Positions 24,679-37,264 are shown, numbered from the stretch's first letter. The stretch: DNA of 64,000 nucleotides from Panorpa germanica (GCA_963678705.1 OY783221.1:2604001-2668000); one strand, 5' to 3'. The notes: generated by a model not told the origin, from the letters alone. Program-made: numbers and translations.

Positions 24679-27600
24679 TTTCAATTTAAAAATAGAGTTA
24701 AATATGAAATGTAATTACGAATTATTTTATTGGATTCAAATCATACACGCCAAAAAGACGTCGCATTGCGACGGGGGTAAACTCTAGTTATTATATATTT
24801 TAGTTCAACCAGGTGCATATTACCCATATAGATATTAATAGCAAACAAATAAATCATTATATCAGACATCTATCTCTCTCAAAACTCCCCCCAACTCTTC
24901 GCAGCGCCCATTGCTGATCAGCGCACATTCCTTTCATATGATATATATTTCTAGTCACGGTGTGCAGCTACTTGCCACAAAGATCTGTTAAGAGAAATAT
25001 GCTCCTTAATGGGAGACATATTTCTCAGAATAACTGACACCAATAAAAAAACGTCTCGTGTACGTATAAGTACGTTCCGATTCTTATTTTTATTATTTCT
25101 TTATATTTAATATAAACTCTATATAATATTATATAATATCAGGTAGAGTAAGCTATGTTTACGTTGGGGTATGTTGAGAAATACTTTATTTGTTTCGAAA
25201 CGCTACTATCACGATATTTTGTATCCTTGCCTCATGGATTTAGTTGTAAGGTGGTCCACTTGCTTGACAAAGAGGAAAAGCTTAGTGCAGAGTCAAAGGA
25301 GACCCAACTATATTAAAGTCTGCACTAAATATGCTTGCGTTCCCGTTGATGAAGTGGATTGATCACTGATTAAATGAAACTAGTACGTTTGAACCATCAA
25401 AAATAGTATATTATTGAGTAAAACAAACCGACGTTTAAAAATATAGTAAAAACTTAAACTGATTTAATTAAATAAAGAATGATTAACACTAGTTAACTTA
25501 ATAATTTCTTAGAGGTCTACTGACTTATTGTATTAAGCAGCTACGTGCGCTGTGGAGAGCGCACGGGATATATTTCTTCGAGTGAAAATAAGTTATAATT
25601 AATTCGGCATAGAGATTAAGTTGATTCCTTATAACTTCACAAGTATAAAGTCAGTATGTAATTGGGGTATTTTATGATATTTTGTCTTTGTCTTTTTCTA
25701 TTTATAAATATTTACAGCCGCCCCTGCTAATAACGACAATGCCGAAAATGGTCTCACCTCTCGTTTCCTTTGACTTGTGTTAACCGAGGCGAATCAAGGC
25801 GAGGAGGGACACTTTAGACAGGCCAAAACGAGGCGAGAGCTACTGAACACACTCGATCTCGAGGCACCCGAGGTAAAAGACGCGAGAAAGACCACCACGA
25901 GGTAAAAGCTAGTTTATACAGTCTATCTCGCCTCTCTCGGCGAGAGCGAATTATCGGCATAAGAGTTGCAAGACGCAGAGAATAATGATTTTAAAGCAAA
26001 ATCATTAAGAAGAGATGGGAAGTTTAAACTGTATAATAATAAAATAGCATTGTATTCATTGACCTGCATGGGCTGCACTTTTGACTGTCCTTTCCGAATT
26101 GTGTCAACTGCAAATTTTAACTAAGTATTTGTAGTTTATCAATTATATGCATAATTAATATTGCAACTACCAGATCTTCCGTTAGTATAGGTCGTACGTG
26201 TAATCAAAGCAACGATGTCAAATTGAGGCTTATAACATTTGCGGTTTTATTTAAGCCACAGGGCTGAAAGAGTCTCAAAGGTAAATCAAAATATGAGCTA
26301 TAGAATAGAACAAAAAGTGTTCAAATCATTAAAGAAACGAAATATATATTCCGAATAAATCCCGATATAAGCCGGTTGCTTACAAATTAATCAAGAATCA
26401 GTTGTGAACGCACTCCACATGTACTAACAAGAATCACTTTTTGTAATTATATTTTTATTGTTATATGTTATTAATACAAGCACAACGTAATTGCAACCGT
26501 GAAAATGTTTCATTAAAATTTTTCTGTTCAACTTCTTTTTTTTATTTTGTAACCATATTAAGAAAATGACAATAAATTCACGTTATATCAGTCTGGCATG
26601 CCGTGTACTTTATGGCAACAATATACTCGTGCGGGAATGAACTGGATGCGGATGCGAACTGGAACGAGAAGCAAATAATGTAAAGAGCGAACTTTTGCAT
26701 ATTAGACTACTATATAAAAATTTAAAGGGTCACTGATATATACGTACCCTTAAATTACGTAAAATATACAACAGTAGCAGAAAATAAACTACAAGAATTT
26801 TAGTTACACTATTAATTATTTTTTAAAGTAATGTACATATGTCAATTTAATTACAAAAATTACAAAATAGTAAACAAATTATAAAAAATTATCAACACAT
26901 GAAATTAAGTTTTTCCATTGTTTTGTAACTACAAAAGTAGCGTCATTAAAACTACTGTAACTCATATACTAACGGTCGGAATGTTATGAAATTTTCATAC
27001 ATATTGTCTGAAGGTTGGTACTATATAAAAATGGATTTGTCAATAGTGCTGCCATCTATATGTCATCTTACGAACTCTCACACCTTTATAACCGATATTT
27101 CATAAAATTGGTTCATAAAAACCATTACTGATTTTTGCAACGCTCAGTACATTTCTTAAAAATTCAACAAAGGCACGATATTTCTTATGCAACAATATTT
27201 ATTATAAACAATATCACGACTTGAAATATTTATTAACAAATAATATTAATTGTTTTATATTATTTACTGTATAAAAACATACTTATAGAAAAAATCAATG
27301 CAAAACTAAATACTAATTAAAAATTATAAACAATACGAAAATTAATATTCAAAATAATTAGCTGTATTAATTAAATAAAGATGGAATGAGTTGATGATCG
27401 TGATGTGGGGGTGAGGAGCGGTGAGAGGCGGTGCGGTTTGATCCGAATCCATCAAACGCTGAATTACAAAAAACATTGGTAATATAAAATGCAATAATGT
27501 GCAAATGTTTTTTTACTTTTATTTATATCGTATTGTTCAGGAATTTGTAAGATTTATTTTAAAAGATTTAAAAGATTTCTAAAATTTTCACAAAATAATA

Positions 27601-28916
27601 TTTATCTGGAGACAATTCATTAATTATTAATTAACAGGTAAACTTTTGTATGTTAAATAAAACTTAAATGTATATAACTGTGTGATATGCAAAAAAGGAA
27701 AAAAGTATAGCAACAAACATATAAAAAGAGACGAGTTCCGATCTTGTTAATTGATGTTGGCCACTTATGGTATTGAGAACAGCGAATATGCTCGGCTCGG
27801 AGCAAGCCCAACATATTTTAATATGAAAAATTTAAATTCTGTTACTTACAAATAAAGGTATCACAAAAGAACTCGTTTTTGAATTGACAGTTGACTGGAT
27901 AAACTCCATGATATATTTCCAGCATCATATTATTGTTTTGTTATCGGAATGGGTGATGCGCGCAATATGGAAGACAGTAACAGAATGGGGGGGCATTGGA
28001 TCGAGATCGGGATCTGGTACGGGTAAGATCACGGGCACGCTTGGGCCCCCTTTAAGAAGACAAGTGGAGAGGAATGGTGGAATCGGGTGGAATGATGGAA
28101 CACACCACGAGCACGACGCTAGCTACTAGCTAATAACGAAGAGACTATGTTCATTGATTTCTTATGTAAAGTTTTTTTTTAGATGAGAATAATTAATTAA
28201 ATTTCTTTTCTTGCTTTTCGTATGTTTATGTATGAAGTAAGGGATATTTATAAGAGTGCCAACTGAAGAATAAGAATTACTTTTATTAGATTAGAACTGG
28301 ATGAAAGTGTAACCCGTAATAGAATTAATAAAAGATAAATATAAATAAATGTTAATTATAATAAGATATTTAGGACAATACACACACCATAGCCTTTAAT
28401 TTTTGAAGTACAGTTTTTAATTTTTGTGGTACTTGTTTGACAATAATTACATAACATACCAAAGCAATTATTAATGTTCATATTCCTACAAAGTAGGTTC
28501 ACTTTTCTCTAATTAAGTTGATATCATATTCAGCTAAGTGTTAATTAATAAATTTCGTTTAATAAAGGACCTTGCAACTGTTGTTTTTTTAGCGGAGTGA
28601 TATTGGAGAATGAGTATTTGGTTGTTTTTTTTTGTTATTTTATTGGGATTTTAGACAACGAATTATTTATTTTTAGGCGACATTATTTTCTTGTTCTATA
28701 CAATTTTTGTTTATACTTTTAATACATTATTATTACAAGTTTACGATTATTTTTTTTTTTTTTGTTTATTAATACTTTTAAAATAGTTAAGAACTAAACA
28801 ACATAGAATGTTATTCTTTTTTAAATAAACTTTAATAACGTTATATTCACGTAATGTTTTACTTCAACAAAATCTATTAATATTTAATCTTAAATGATAA
28901 TTTGTTAAATTAGAGC
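24679..28916. other. Unassigned stretch, ~4.2 kb
   Basis: No recognised gene. Holds a G+C-rich patch at 25785-25975 (separate entry), G-rich sequence at 27400-27445, and an unassigned small open frame at 27884-28129 (+). That frame has a Gly/Arg-rich middle and no recognisable domain. Confidence 0.35.
25785..25975. repeat. G+C-rich patch with repeated CGAGG/CTCGCC words
   Basis: About 190 bp clearly richer in G+C and CpG than its flanks. It has repeated 'cgaggc', 'ggcgag' and 'cgaggtaaaa' words and a short palindrome 'ctctcggcgagag' near its right end. Possibly a MITE relic; no TIR pair or target duplication could be fixed. Confidence 0.35.
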
Positions 28917-29340
28917 TATTTTTCAATAATGTTTTTTGACGACACAGATAATATATAATTATTTCTATAATTACTACATGATAAAATGATATTTAAAGAA
29001 TACTTTGTAAAATTTTCATAAATAAATATCAAGAAATGAGACATTGACAGCGAATCTCGGCAGACGTCACAAAAAAAAGTTCATTGCGGTGCCACTCATA
29101 ACTTATCACTGGATTATCTGAATTCAAAAACTCAATATGATTTCATTAGTTGATAAGTTTCTGCAGGTAACCCTGTCGATTTTGTTTATTTTTAATTGAT
29201 TCTTCAATATTTCAACATGAAAGAAATCAGAAGCTTTGTCATTTTAAAATACGTTAAAATAGAAAAAACAAAAGAACTCGACAGCGTTACCTCGGCATTT
29301 ATGTAAAGAAAGAGTGTGCAAAATTTTTAAAGGATCGGAA
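28917..29340 (+). repeat. Repeat family R1, copy 3 (truncated)
   Basis: Same orientation as 694-1160. It shares 'ctataattactacatgataa', 'aaataaatatcaagaaatga' and 'catttatgtaaagaaagagt'. It stops near 29340, where the other copies go on for another ~180 bp. Confidence 0.8.
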
Positions 29341-29466
29341 AAAATTGAAAGCAATACCCCCCACCCCCGTCCCTTAAGTACTTAAATAGGACTCCTTGAG
29401 ATTAAAATTTCCATATCCGATTTTATGTCCGATTAAAAAAAAAGTTAAAAAATAAGAGCCACCCAA

Positions 29467-29545
29467 CCCAGTAAATAATTTAGTGAAGTATTACGTTTTA
29501 TGAAGTTTCTATCACTATTCCACTCTTTCATGACAAAAATTATAT
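29467..29545 (-). mobile_element. MITE family C, copy E (fragment)
   Basis: Begins 'cccagtaaataatttagtga' and continues 'gtttctatcactattccact', then jumps to 'ctttcatgacaaaaa'. This matches copy D in the same orientation, with the middle deleted. Confidence 0.6.
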
Positions 29546-31014
29546 ATAGTAATATATATATGATTTGGAATGGAATCGAAATAGTTTATACTAAGTAATG
29601 TACAGTAGTTTTTGTTTCACAGCCATTAACTATGCGTATATTTACGTATACATACTATCAAATTTACTAAATATAACTACAAATTATTTACATCAGTCAA
29701 GAAGTATTCTTTAATTGTAAAAGCAATGATATTGAAAATAAAATATAAAATATTTTTAACTGAATAAAAAAACGCAATTAGTAATACAATTGGCGTACTT
29801 CGTTCCTTTATATGTACAAAGTATACCATAATATCACAAACGAATAAAAAAAAATAGCGAAAAGGCGGAACACAAATTTATATTCAAAATACAAATCCTA
29901 TGCAATAAATCTCAAACATTCGAGCGCGACTGTCAAATAAAAAGCTCAGCGGATTTTTCATTGCGACAGTGATTATATGGTACCCGCCCTACTCCCCTTC
30001 TTCATCCACCACCGATCTCCTCTACTTAAGAGTGTGGGTTTAAAATACTGATAGGGAAGAGGGTGGTTTGTTGCTTTACTAATACTGTACGAGTTTACCT
30101 ACCTCCTACCCCTTCGTAACCGTGTTGGACTGGCGGACACCTACCGGGACAAATTACAATTACAATAATCTAAGGGCGGCATAAGTGTGTGAGGAATATA
30201 ACAAAACGATTCTGTAATTTATTGTTAGATTTTCATTTTTCTTTTAAATTACATCTATGATATTTAAAGACAAATTATTTTATAGAATATCAGTTGTACA
30301 AAAGGGAGATATAAAAAAATCTAAGTTAGAAAACGTAACAAGTTTATATATTTAACGTAGGCCTAATTCCGATGCTGAATCGTATCACCAACGACCTCGT
30401 AATACGTAGACAGTTTTTATGGAAATATTATTTTTCTGCAATTTCTATTTATATAATGTTCCAGGTGTATATTTATTTGTTTAGTTCTAGTTTCTATTTA
30501 TAATGCTATCTTCTTTCAGGATCACCATCTTATGACTCACTTGGTTTTTGTTATCACGTACGGTAGTAATGTTGCGCTGGCAGAAACGCTGACATGGAAT
30601 AAACGAATGATTGAAGTAATTGTTTTATTTTGATTTTATCGATTATGATTCTATGTTCACTTTAGTTAGGCAGCAGTTTCATTCATCTTTTGAGATAATT
30701 TTTTTTAATTTCCATGCAAACAATGAAATGAGCTAGTTTGTCAGAAGATCACCATCCCTCACAATGGCCATCATACGTAATACAAACCGATATGTACCTC
30801 TCACTCTCCCCAGCATTGTAATCAGTCAAGCTTGTCAATATACGTCCGACTTTTAGTGATTTTTAAAGCTGTCACTAACCTGTCAAACTATTTTAAAGTA
30901 TTCGCGTGTTTCAACAATCAATAAAATCTCTCGCAGTTGCAAAATAGAGCAGATGGATGCACAATGCATGTAATGCAGGAAGCAGGACACAATAAATGCA
31001 CTTGAACCAAATAA
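29546..31014. other. Unassigned AT-rich stretch
   Basis: No gene recognised. Slightly G+C-richer at 29970-30160 without coding features. Confidence 0.35.
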
Positions 31015-31018
31015 TTAA

Positions 31019-31777
31019 CCCTGCGTTAAAATGTTAGTAAATGCATTTTTTTTTTTGCTTTTCTCGTTTTTTATAGTTTTTTCATAATTAAAATAAATGT
31101 TTTTATTAGTTCATCTTTTTACTACAATAAGTTTTTGAAGATGGATGGATGAACATTCAACGGGTAAACTAGAAAAGCGAAAACGATGTTCTCTTTGTAC
31201 TTGGAAGGAAAACAGAAAAACAATGTATTCTTGTGTATCGTGCGGTATGTTGGTTTGCGATAATCATCATAATCACTTTTGTCCCCGTAAATTTCCTTTT
31301 TGACACTAATTATTATTAACTAATATTAATTATTATTTCATAACTCTTGTATTTTCAACAATAAAACTTATTTTGTGCCGAATAATCACCGTTCCGTTTA
31401 TTATAACATGCCTGAATCCATAAAATATTCCCCACTTTCAGGTGTACAAATAATTCAACTTTTTGGAGCTCACGCCAAAGACGCTACATTCTTTCGAAAG
31501 CTTATAATCTAAGATAAAAAAGTCCACAACCTATTTTCTTAATATTTGTTTCTTATAAAGTATTTTTAACAATACTCCGTTTTTTCCACGTTTCAATTTT
31601 TATTGACAACGATTTTAAACTTTGGGCTTTGGCAACTTCTGGACCATGTAGTAGACACTTCAAGAAGTAATCCAGATTCTTTCAGATTTTTTGAAAGCTA
31701 AGCTTCGAACTAAGCAAAACTCTCAAAGACCCAGTGTACACATCATGACTCGAAAAATATAGTGTTCACACGAAGGG
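31019..31777 (+). mobile_element. piggyBac deletion derivative, 759 bp
   Basis: The left end is TTAA (31015-31018) followed by 'ccctgcgttaaaatg'; the right end is '...cacgaaggg' followed by TTAA (31778-31781). TTAA target sites with CCC...GGG termini are the signature of piggyBac transposons, which integrate at TTAA. Inside, 31139-31303 encodes the C-terminal Cys-rich domain of a piggyBac transposase. The catalytic DDD core is gone, so this is a non-autonomous internal deletion product with the 5' end joined close to the transposase C-terminus. Beyond the first few bases (CCCT.CGT) the two ends are not closely alike, which is common in this family. Confidence 0.8.
31139..31303 (+). pseudogene. 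piggyBac transposase C-terminal Cys-rich domain fragment
   Basis: A 54-codon open segment following an in-frame TGA (first in-frame ATG at 31145) and ending at TGA 31301-31303. It reads through 'KRKRCSLCTWKENRKTMYSC' into 'VSCGMLVCDNHHNHFCP'. The arrangement C-x2-C ... R-K ... C-x2-C ... C-x2-H-x4-C is the zinc-binding Cys-rich domain found at the C-terminus of piggyBac transposases, where it contacts the transposon ends. The metal-binding residues appear intact although everything upstream of the domain is deleted. It is too short to act as a transposase. If transcribed it could at most make a small zinc-binding peptide; I treat it as a relic. Confidence 0.8.
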
Positions 31778-31781
31778 TTAA

Positions 31782-32808
31782 TAAGGATAATATACACTTA
31801 TCCTTAGTAATTATCATTGACAAAATAAATCCGATAATTACGTTAGACATTAGTCTGACCTACATTAAACATTGGTATTTTTAGCTATGATTTAATGTTG
31901 GTTTAAAACCTTTAAATACTACCTGGAAATAATACTTTGTTATGATTATATTTTATAAACTAAAACTTATATTTAAGGTTAAAACTAAAAGTGAAACTAA
32001 ATAGGAAAAGAATGACATTATTTAAGAAAAACCTTCTGCAGCTTGTTGCTTGCAACTCTCTTGATTCTACTTGGAGAGCAAGACCTCTACGGCCTCCAGG
32101 TCGAAGACTCTATCTCTATTTTCTATTGACATCCGAGGGAGGATGGCACACACCAACGCTGTACCGTGAACGATCTAAAGCACGTGCAATTTATCAATCA
32201 GATATAATCCTCTATTCTTTATTCAGTCAGGAGACAAAATTAAAATGAAAACAAATGGATTTTTAGGTATTGCTTTGCTTACAAACGATTCTACATTCGC
32301 TGTACTACATCGTACGTAGTGTAGCGCTGGTTGTGCGCGTTCAATTTACCCCCCGGTTAGGTGGATTTGTAAAATTTAATTTGTTTCGGACACAAAATCA
32401 ATCGACTTGTCTAAAACATCGATGTCGGTGTTCCTACCTCTCCTATCCCCCCTTATCCCTCATCCTACAAAGCTTGGAGTGATGTTTTTTTTGTGCTTCG
32501 TTATTTGACAGTTTTTCTAATGGGCTTTAGTTATCGAACACGAGGTATGGGTATTACTGTATAGATTTTCGTTATATTAAAACCCAACTCCATGAAGCTT
32601 TTGCAATAAGGGTGGATACTGGATTTATTGAGGGGGTGCATTTATAGAATGTAGGTATATTGATAACTGTCACTTGTAGATTTAAAATGTGATGTAGGAT
32701 TTTAATAAAATTTTAAAATGTACGTGCAATAAACACACATGAGAGTTGTTCTTTTGTTTATTTTAACTAAGAAAACATCCAGAGCATAAATAAAAGATTT
32801 TTTAAAAG
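31782..32808. other. Unassigned stretch
   Basis: Small open frames at 31991-32248 and 32270-32482 (+) have no recognisable domain and no coding-like context; not called as genes. Confidence 0.35.
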
Positions 32809-33714
<906 letters not shown>

Positions 33715-33968
33715 CCCAGTAAACATTTTGGAGTCACTTTGACATCATATTGAAGATGCGTCATGTTTTTTTTGTCATGAAAGAGTTCTTTTACAGTTTA
33801 GTTTATCACAGTCGTTTATATGAAATATCTATTTTATCAGCTACAAATGTCGAAACCACTCCACCTGTCGAAATACAAATGAAGATAAAGTTGATGCGAA
33901 CTATAATTGAAGTGAAATAGTGATAGAAACGTCACTAAATAGGGCACTTTACCAAATTGTTTACTGGG
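33715..33968 (+). mobile_element. MITE family C, copy C (254 bp, complete)
   Basis: Begins 'cccagtaaacattttggagt' and ends 'accaaattgtttactggg', so the TIRs are roughly 10-15 bp. It is about 90% identical by eye to the reverse complement of copy D and exactly the same length. No convincing target duplication (AATT left, TTAC right). No coding frame. Confidence 0.85.
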
Positions 33969-34170
33969 TTACCGAAATGAAACCAGTCCTGCTTATAAGT
34001 CATTTCTATTTGAATCAGTCATAAACCGTATAATTTTTACAAGAAGATAAATAGCTGCAGGGTGCAGCCCTAATTTAATATAAAAATAAAAACATTAAAA
34101 TATGAAATAAATACGGCAAAGATATCACGTAATAATATATACCAACTGATAAATAATAAAAAACAATAAA

Positions 34171-34175
34171 ATAAC
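34171..34175. repeat. Left target-site duplication of copia element (ATAAC)
   Basis: ATAAC at 34171-34175 repeats at 37260-37264, exactly outside the two LTRs. A 5 bp duplication is standard for Ty1/copia integration. Confidence 0.95.
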
Positions 34176-34443
34176 TATTGAAGCAGATATTATATGCACA
34201 GTTATATATTAAATATTTTATTAATCAATAAGTCCTCAGACCGAAATTATACAGAAAGTCCTCAGACTAAATTTCTGATACAACTAAAACAATTCAATTA
34301 CACTATCTGATTTCTATTCAATTACAATTTCTGATTTCTTATTGACATAAAACAATTGAATTTAATATAATAGTTTTATATAAACAAAAACAAAACAAGT
34401 TTAAGTAATTTAATTTAAGAATGAATGTATTGTAATTCCAACA
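34176..34443 (-). repeat. 3' LTR of copia element (268 bp)
   Basis: On the coding strand it begins TGTTGGAATTAC and ends CTTCAATA. No difference from the other LTR was seen in a base-by-base reading. Confidence 0.95.
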
Positions 34444-34454
34444 CACCCCCTCAA
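34444..34454 (-). promoter_or_regulatory. Polypurine tract, plus-strand primer of copia element
   Basis: TTGAGGGGGTG on the coding strand, directly abutting the 3' LTR. It lies in the short gap after the gag-RT stop codon and is the expected site for priming plus-strand DNA synthesis. Confidence 0.85.
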
Positions 34455-34472
34455 GACATTCATTTCAACAAT

Positions 34473-36965
34473 TTAAATAATTTGAAGTCCCAATCCTTCA
34501 GTGAATTTTTCATGTAACTCTCTTGGCAGTGCTTTTGTTAAAATATCCGCAACCATTTCATTAGTTGATACATGACGTAATTTAATAATTCCTTCATCAA
34601 CTACATCACGAACAAAATAATGACGAATATCTATATGTTTTGTACGTGCATGATAAATCGAGTTCATTGCCAGTTGTTCAGCTCCACGATTGTCAATTAA
34701 TATTTTAATTTTCAAAAATTTTTCTTGCTCTAGTTCAGTCAATAAATCATTTAAATATATTGCTTCTTTTACAGCTTCTGATAAACTAACATATTCTGAT
34801 TCAGTAGATGAAAGTGCCACAGTTCTTTGTTTTTGAGATTTCCAGCTCACAGCACCCCCTGCCAACATAAATACATATCCAGAATATGATCTTCGATCTT
34901 CAAGACAACCTCCCCAATCAGCATCACAGTATCCAATCATAGATTTTGTTTCTTTAGTATAAAGTATTCCTAATTCTATTGTACCAGCTAAATATCTCAA
35001 TATTCTCTTAACTCCCAACCAATCTTGTTTACTTGGTTTGTTTACAAATTGAGCTAATCTTGAAACAGTATTTGCAATATCTGGTCGAGTTCCAACCACT
35101 AAATACATTAGTGCTCCAATAACTTCTCTATAAAATTTACTATTAATTTCTTCTTTTTCAGTTGAATAAAATATTTTCTTCTTTTGTAATTCTGCTGGCG
35201 TTTTAACTGGATTGCAATTATTCATTTCATATTTTTTAAGTAAATTGATAATATATCTTGATTGATTAATAAAAATATATTGATCTGATTGATTAATTTC
35301 TATTCCCAAACATTGTTTTGCAAGACCTAGATCCTTAATTTCAAATTCTTCTTGTAGTTTAATTTTAATTTCATCAATCCAATCAACATCTGATGATGCA
35401 ATTAAGAAATCATCAACATAAACTAGAAATAATAAAATATCTTTACCACGTTTTGCATAATACAAACAACTCTCCTTTTTTGTTGACTTTAGTCCAATAC
35501 TTTCCAACTTATTTGATAATTTTTCATTCCATTGTCGAGCAGCTTGTTTAAGACCATAGAGAGCTTTATTTAATTTACAAACATCACCTCCTTCTTCAAT
35601 ACATTTTAACATTTTTGTAGCTTTATTTTTTAATTCTTCAGACACCTGACTATCATCAATTATCCACATCAAAATTTCATGTAGCATATCCGGTATTTCC
35701 ATATAAACATTTTCTTCTAATATTCCATTTAAATAGGCAGTTACAACATCAAATTGTCTTATTACAAGTTTTAATTCCACAGACAATGCAATTAAAAGTC
35801 TCATTGATTCCATTCTTGCAACTGGAGCAAAAGTTTGATCATAATCAATACCATATTTCTGACTATAACCTTTTGCAACAATACGAGCTTTTCTTTTTTC
35901 AATAAGCCCATCTGATCCAAATTTATTTGTTAAAATCATTCGACTTCCCACAACACTTTGACCTTCAGGTAATTTTACAATATTCCAAGTATCATTTTTT
36001 AATAAACTTATGACTTCTGATTTAATTGCTCTCTTCCACTCAGCACACTCTTGAGAATTAATAGCATCTTCCAATTTAACTTCAGCTACTCCAACAAATA
36101 TATTATCATTATCATTATCATCTTCATTAGAATCAGATTCAATCCTTTCTTTAACTTCACAATTATTAACTTTTGAAAATAATTTTCTGGGACGTCCTTT
36201 CAAACCTGTTTTAATTAATTTTGGTCTTCCTGGTCTATTTCTTCTGAAATTTGATTTCAATTGAGTTGGACATTCAGGAGACTTATGTCCTTGTTTTCCA
36301 CATTTAAAACAATATCCTTTAAAAATATTTTTGTAACTCGGTTGATTTTCAGCCCTTACATTTCCAGCTAACTCAACAACTGAATTTGAACCAATTTCAC
36401 TCTTCTCAAGTATCTTAACCTTAAAAGCTTCAACCTCCAAGAGTTCATCACGTGATTCCATAGCACATTTAAAGCCTTCATAGCTATCTGGTAGACTATA
36501 TAATAACATTACAGACAATAAATCTTTATTCACTTCAATATCCATAGCTCCAAGTCGATCAACTATATCCGAAAACTTGTTTACATGATCCCTGACATCA
36601 CCACATTCAGACATCTTGTGAAGCATAAGTTGCTTAAGTAATAAAGCTTTTCTTGCAGGTCCTTTGGAAGCATAAACTGAGGCAAGTTTTTGCCAAACTT
36701 CATGAGAAGTATTACAACCTCGGACATGCTGCAATTCCGTTGAACTAATTGCTAATATTACTTCTGACTTAGCTTTACGATCAATTTTTATCCATCCATT
36801 TCTTTCTTCTTGATTATTTTCCGCAGCAACAGGAATCGGTTTTTCACCACTGACATATTCCCACAAATCATTTTTGATCAATAGCGCCTCAACATGAATT
36901 TTCCAGGCTTCATAATTGTCCTTACTCAACAGCTCAAATCTTGTAGCACTCACTGATGTCGTCAT
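34473..36965 (-). CDS. Copia Gag fused in frame to reverse transcriptase/RNase H (no protease, no integrase)
   Basis: 830 codons starting at the ATG 27 bp inside the 5' LTR boundary. Residues 1-215 are copia-type Gag ('FELLSKDNYEAWK' at 10-22). A CCHC zinc knuckle follows (C219-x2-C222-x4-H227-x4-C232) that would bind element RNA. The frame then passes straight to a 'GRPK...GRPRK' basic linker (246-261), as found at the end of copia integrase regions, and to the reverse transcriptase. The RT has 'QFDVVTAYLNG' (404-414, catalytic D406), 'ALYGLKQAARQWNE' (468-481) and the YVDD box (516-519). RNase H carries 'YCDADWGG' (679-686), 'ALSSTESEY' (717-725) and D758, and 'ADILTKALP' is near the C-terminus. 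The protease DSG motif, integrase HHCC zinc domain and DDE core are absent. Codons are intact throughout, with no stop or frameshift. The product could package and copy RNA but not mature or integrate unaided. Confidence 0.92.
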   Translation of the reverse strand: MTTSVSATRFELLSKDNYEAWKIHVEALLIKNDLWEYVSGEKPIPVAAENNQEERNGWIKIDRKAKSEVILAISSTELQHVRGCNTSHEVWQKLASVYASKGPARKALLLKQLMLHKMSECGDVRDHVNKFSDIVDRLGAMDIEVNKDLLSVMLLYSLPDSYEGFKCAMESRDELLEVEAFKVKILEKSEIGSNSVVELAGNVRAENQPSYKNIFKGYCFKCGKQGHKSPECPTQLKSNFRRNRPGRPKLIKTGLKGRPRKLFSKVNNCEVKERIESDSNEDDNDNDNIFVGVAEVKLEDAINSQECAEWKRAIKSEVISLLKNDTWNIVKLPEGQSVVGSRMILTNKFGSDGLIEKRKARIVAKGYSQKYGIDYDQTFAPVARMESMRLLIALSVELKLVIRQFDVVTAYLNGILEENVYMEIPDMLHEILMWIIDDSQVSEELKNKATKMLKCIEEGGDVCKLNKALYGLKQAARQWNEKLSNKLESIGLKSTKKESCLYYAKRGKDILLFLVYVDDFLIASSDVDWIDEIKIKLQEEFEIKDLGLAKQCLGIEINQSDQYIFINQSRYIINLLKKYEMNNCNPVKTPAELQKKKIFYSTEKEEINSKFYREVIGALMYLVVGTRPDIANTVSRLAQFVNKPSKQDWLGVKRILRYLAGTIELGILYTKETKSMIGYCDADWGGCLEDRRSYSGYVFMLAGGAVSWKSQKQRTVALSSTESEYVSLSEAVKEAIYLNDLLTELEQEKFLKIKILIDNRGAEQLAMNSIYHARTKHIDIRHYFVRDVVDEGIIKLRHVSTNEMVADILTKALPRELHEKFTEGLGLQII

Positions 36966-36977
36966 ATTAATTTTTGC

Positions 36978-36991
36978 CTGGGCCCATAACC
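36978..36991 (-). promoter_or_regulatory. Primer-binding site, internal initiator tRNA-Met (half-tRNA priming)
   Basis: GGTTATGGGCCCAG on the coding strand, directly after the 5' LTR. It is complementary to the anticodon stem-loop region of initiator tRNA-Met rather than to its 3' end. Drosophila copia is known to prime in this way with a tRNA fragment. Confidence 0.9.
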
Positions 36992-37259
36992 TATTGAAGC
37001 AGATATTATATGCACAGTTATATATTAAATATTTTATTAATCAATAAGTCCTCAGACCGAAATTATACAGAAAGTCCTCAGACTAAATTTCTGATACAAC
37101 TAAAACAATTCAATTACACTATCTGATTTCTATTCAATTACAATTTCTGATTTCTTATTGACATAAAACAATTGAATTTAATATAATAGTTTTATATAAA
37201 CAAAAACAAAACAAGTTTAAGTAATTTAATTTAAGAATGAATGTATTGTAATTCCAACA
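36992..37259 (-). repeat. 5' LTR of copia element (268 bp)
   Basis: Same sequence as 34176-34443. It carries the promoter for the element RNA, and the target duplication ATAAC follows at 37260-37264. Confidence 0.95.
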
Positions 37260-37264
37260 ATAAC

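Larger units (their letters stand above)
34176..37259 (-). mobile_element. Ty1/copia retrotransposon, internally deleted, 3084 bp
   Basis: Complete insertion: 5 bp duplication, two 268 bp LTRs that read identical, a primer-binding site, one uninterrupted 830-codon frame and a polypurine tract. Full-length copia-type elements are about 5 kb; this one is about 2 kb shorter because protease and integrase are missing. Identical LTRs indicate a recent insertion, since both are copied from one template at integration. It must have been supplied with integrase and protease in trans. Confidence 0.95.

Noticed and set aside
27884..28129. 81-codon frame with Gly/Arg-rich centre
   Set aside because: Low-complexity composition from a local G-rich tract; no domain or homologous pattern recognised.
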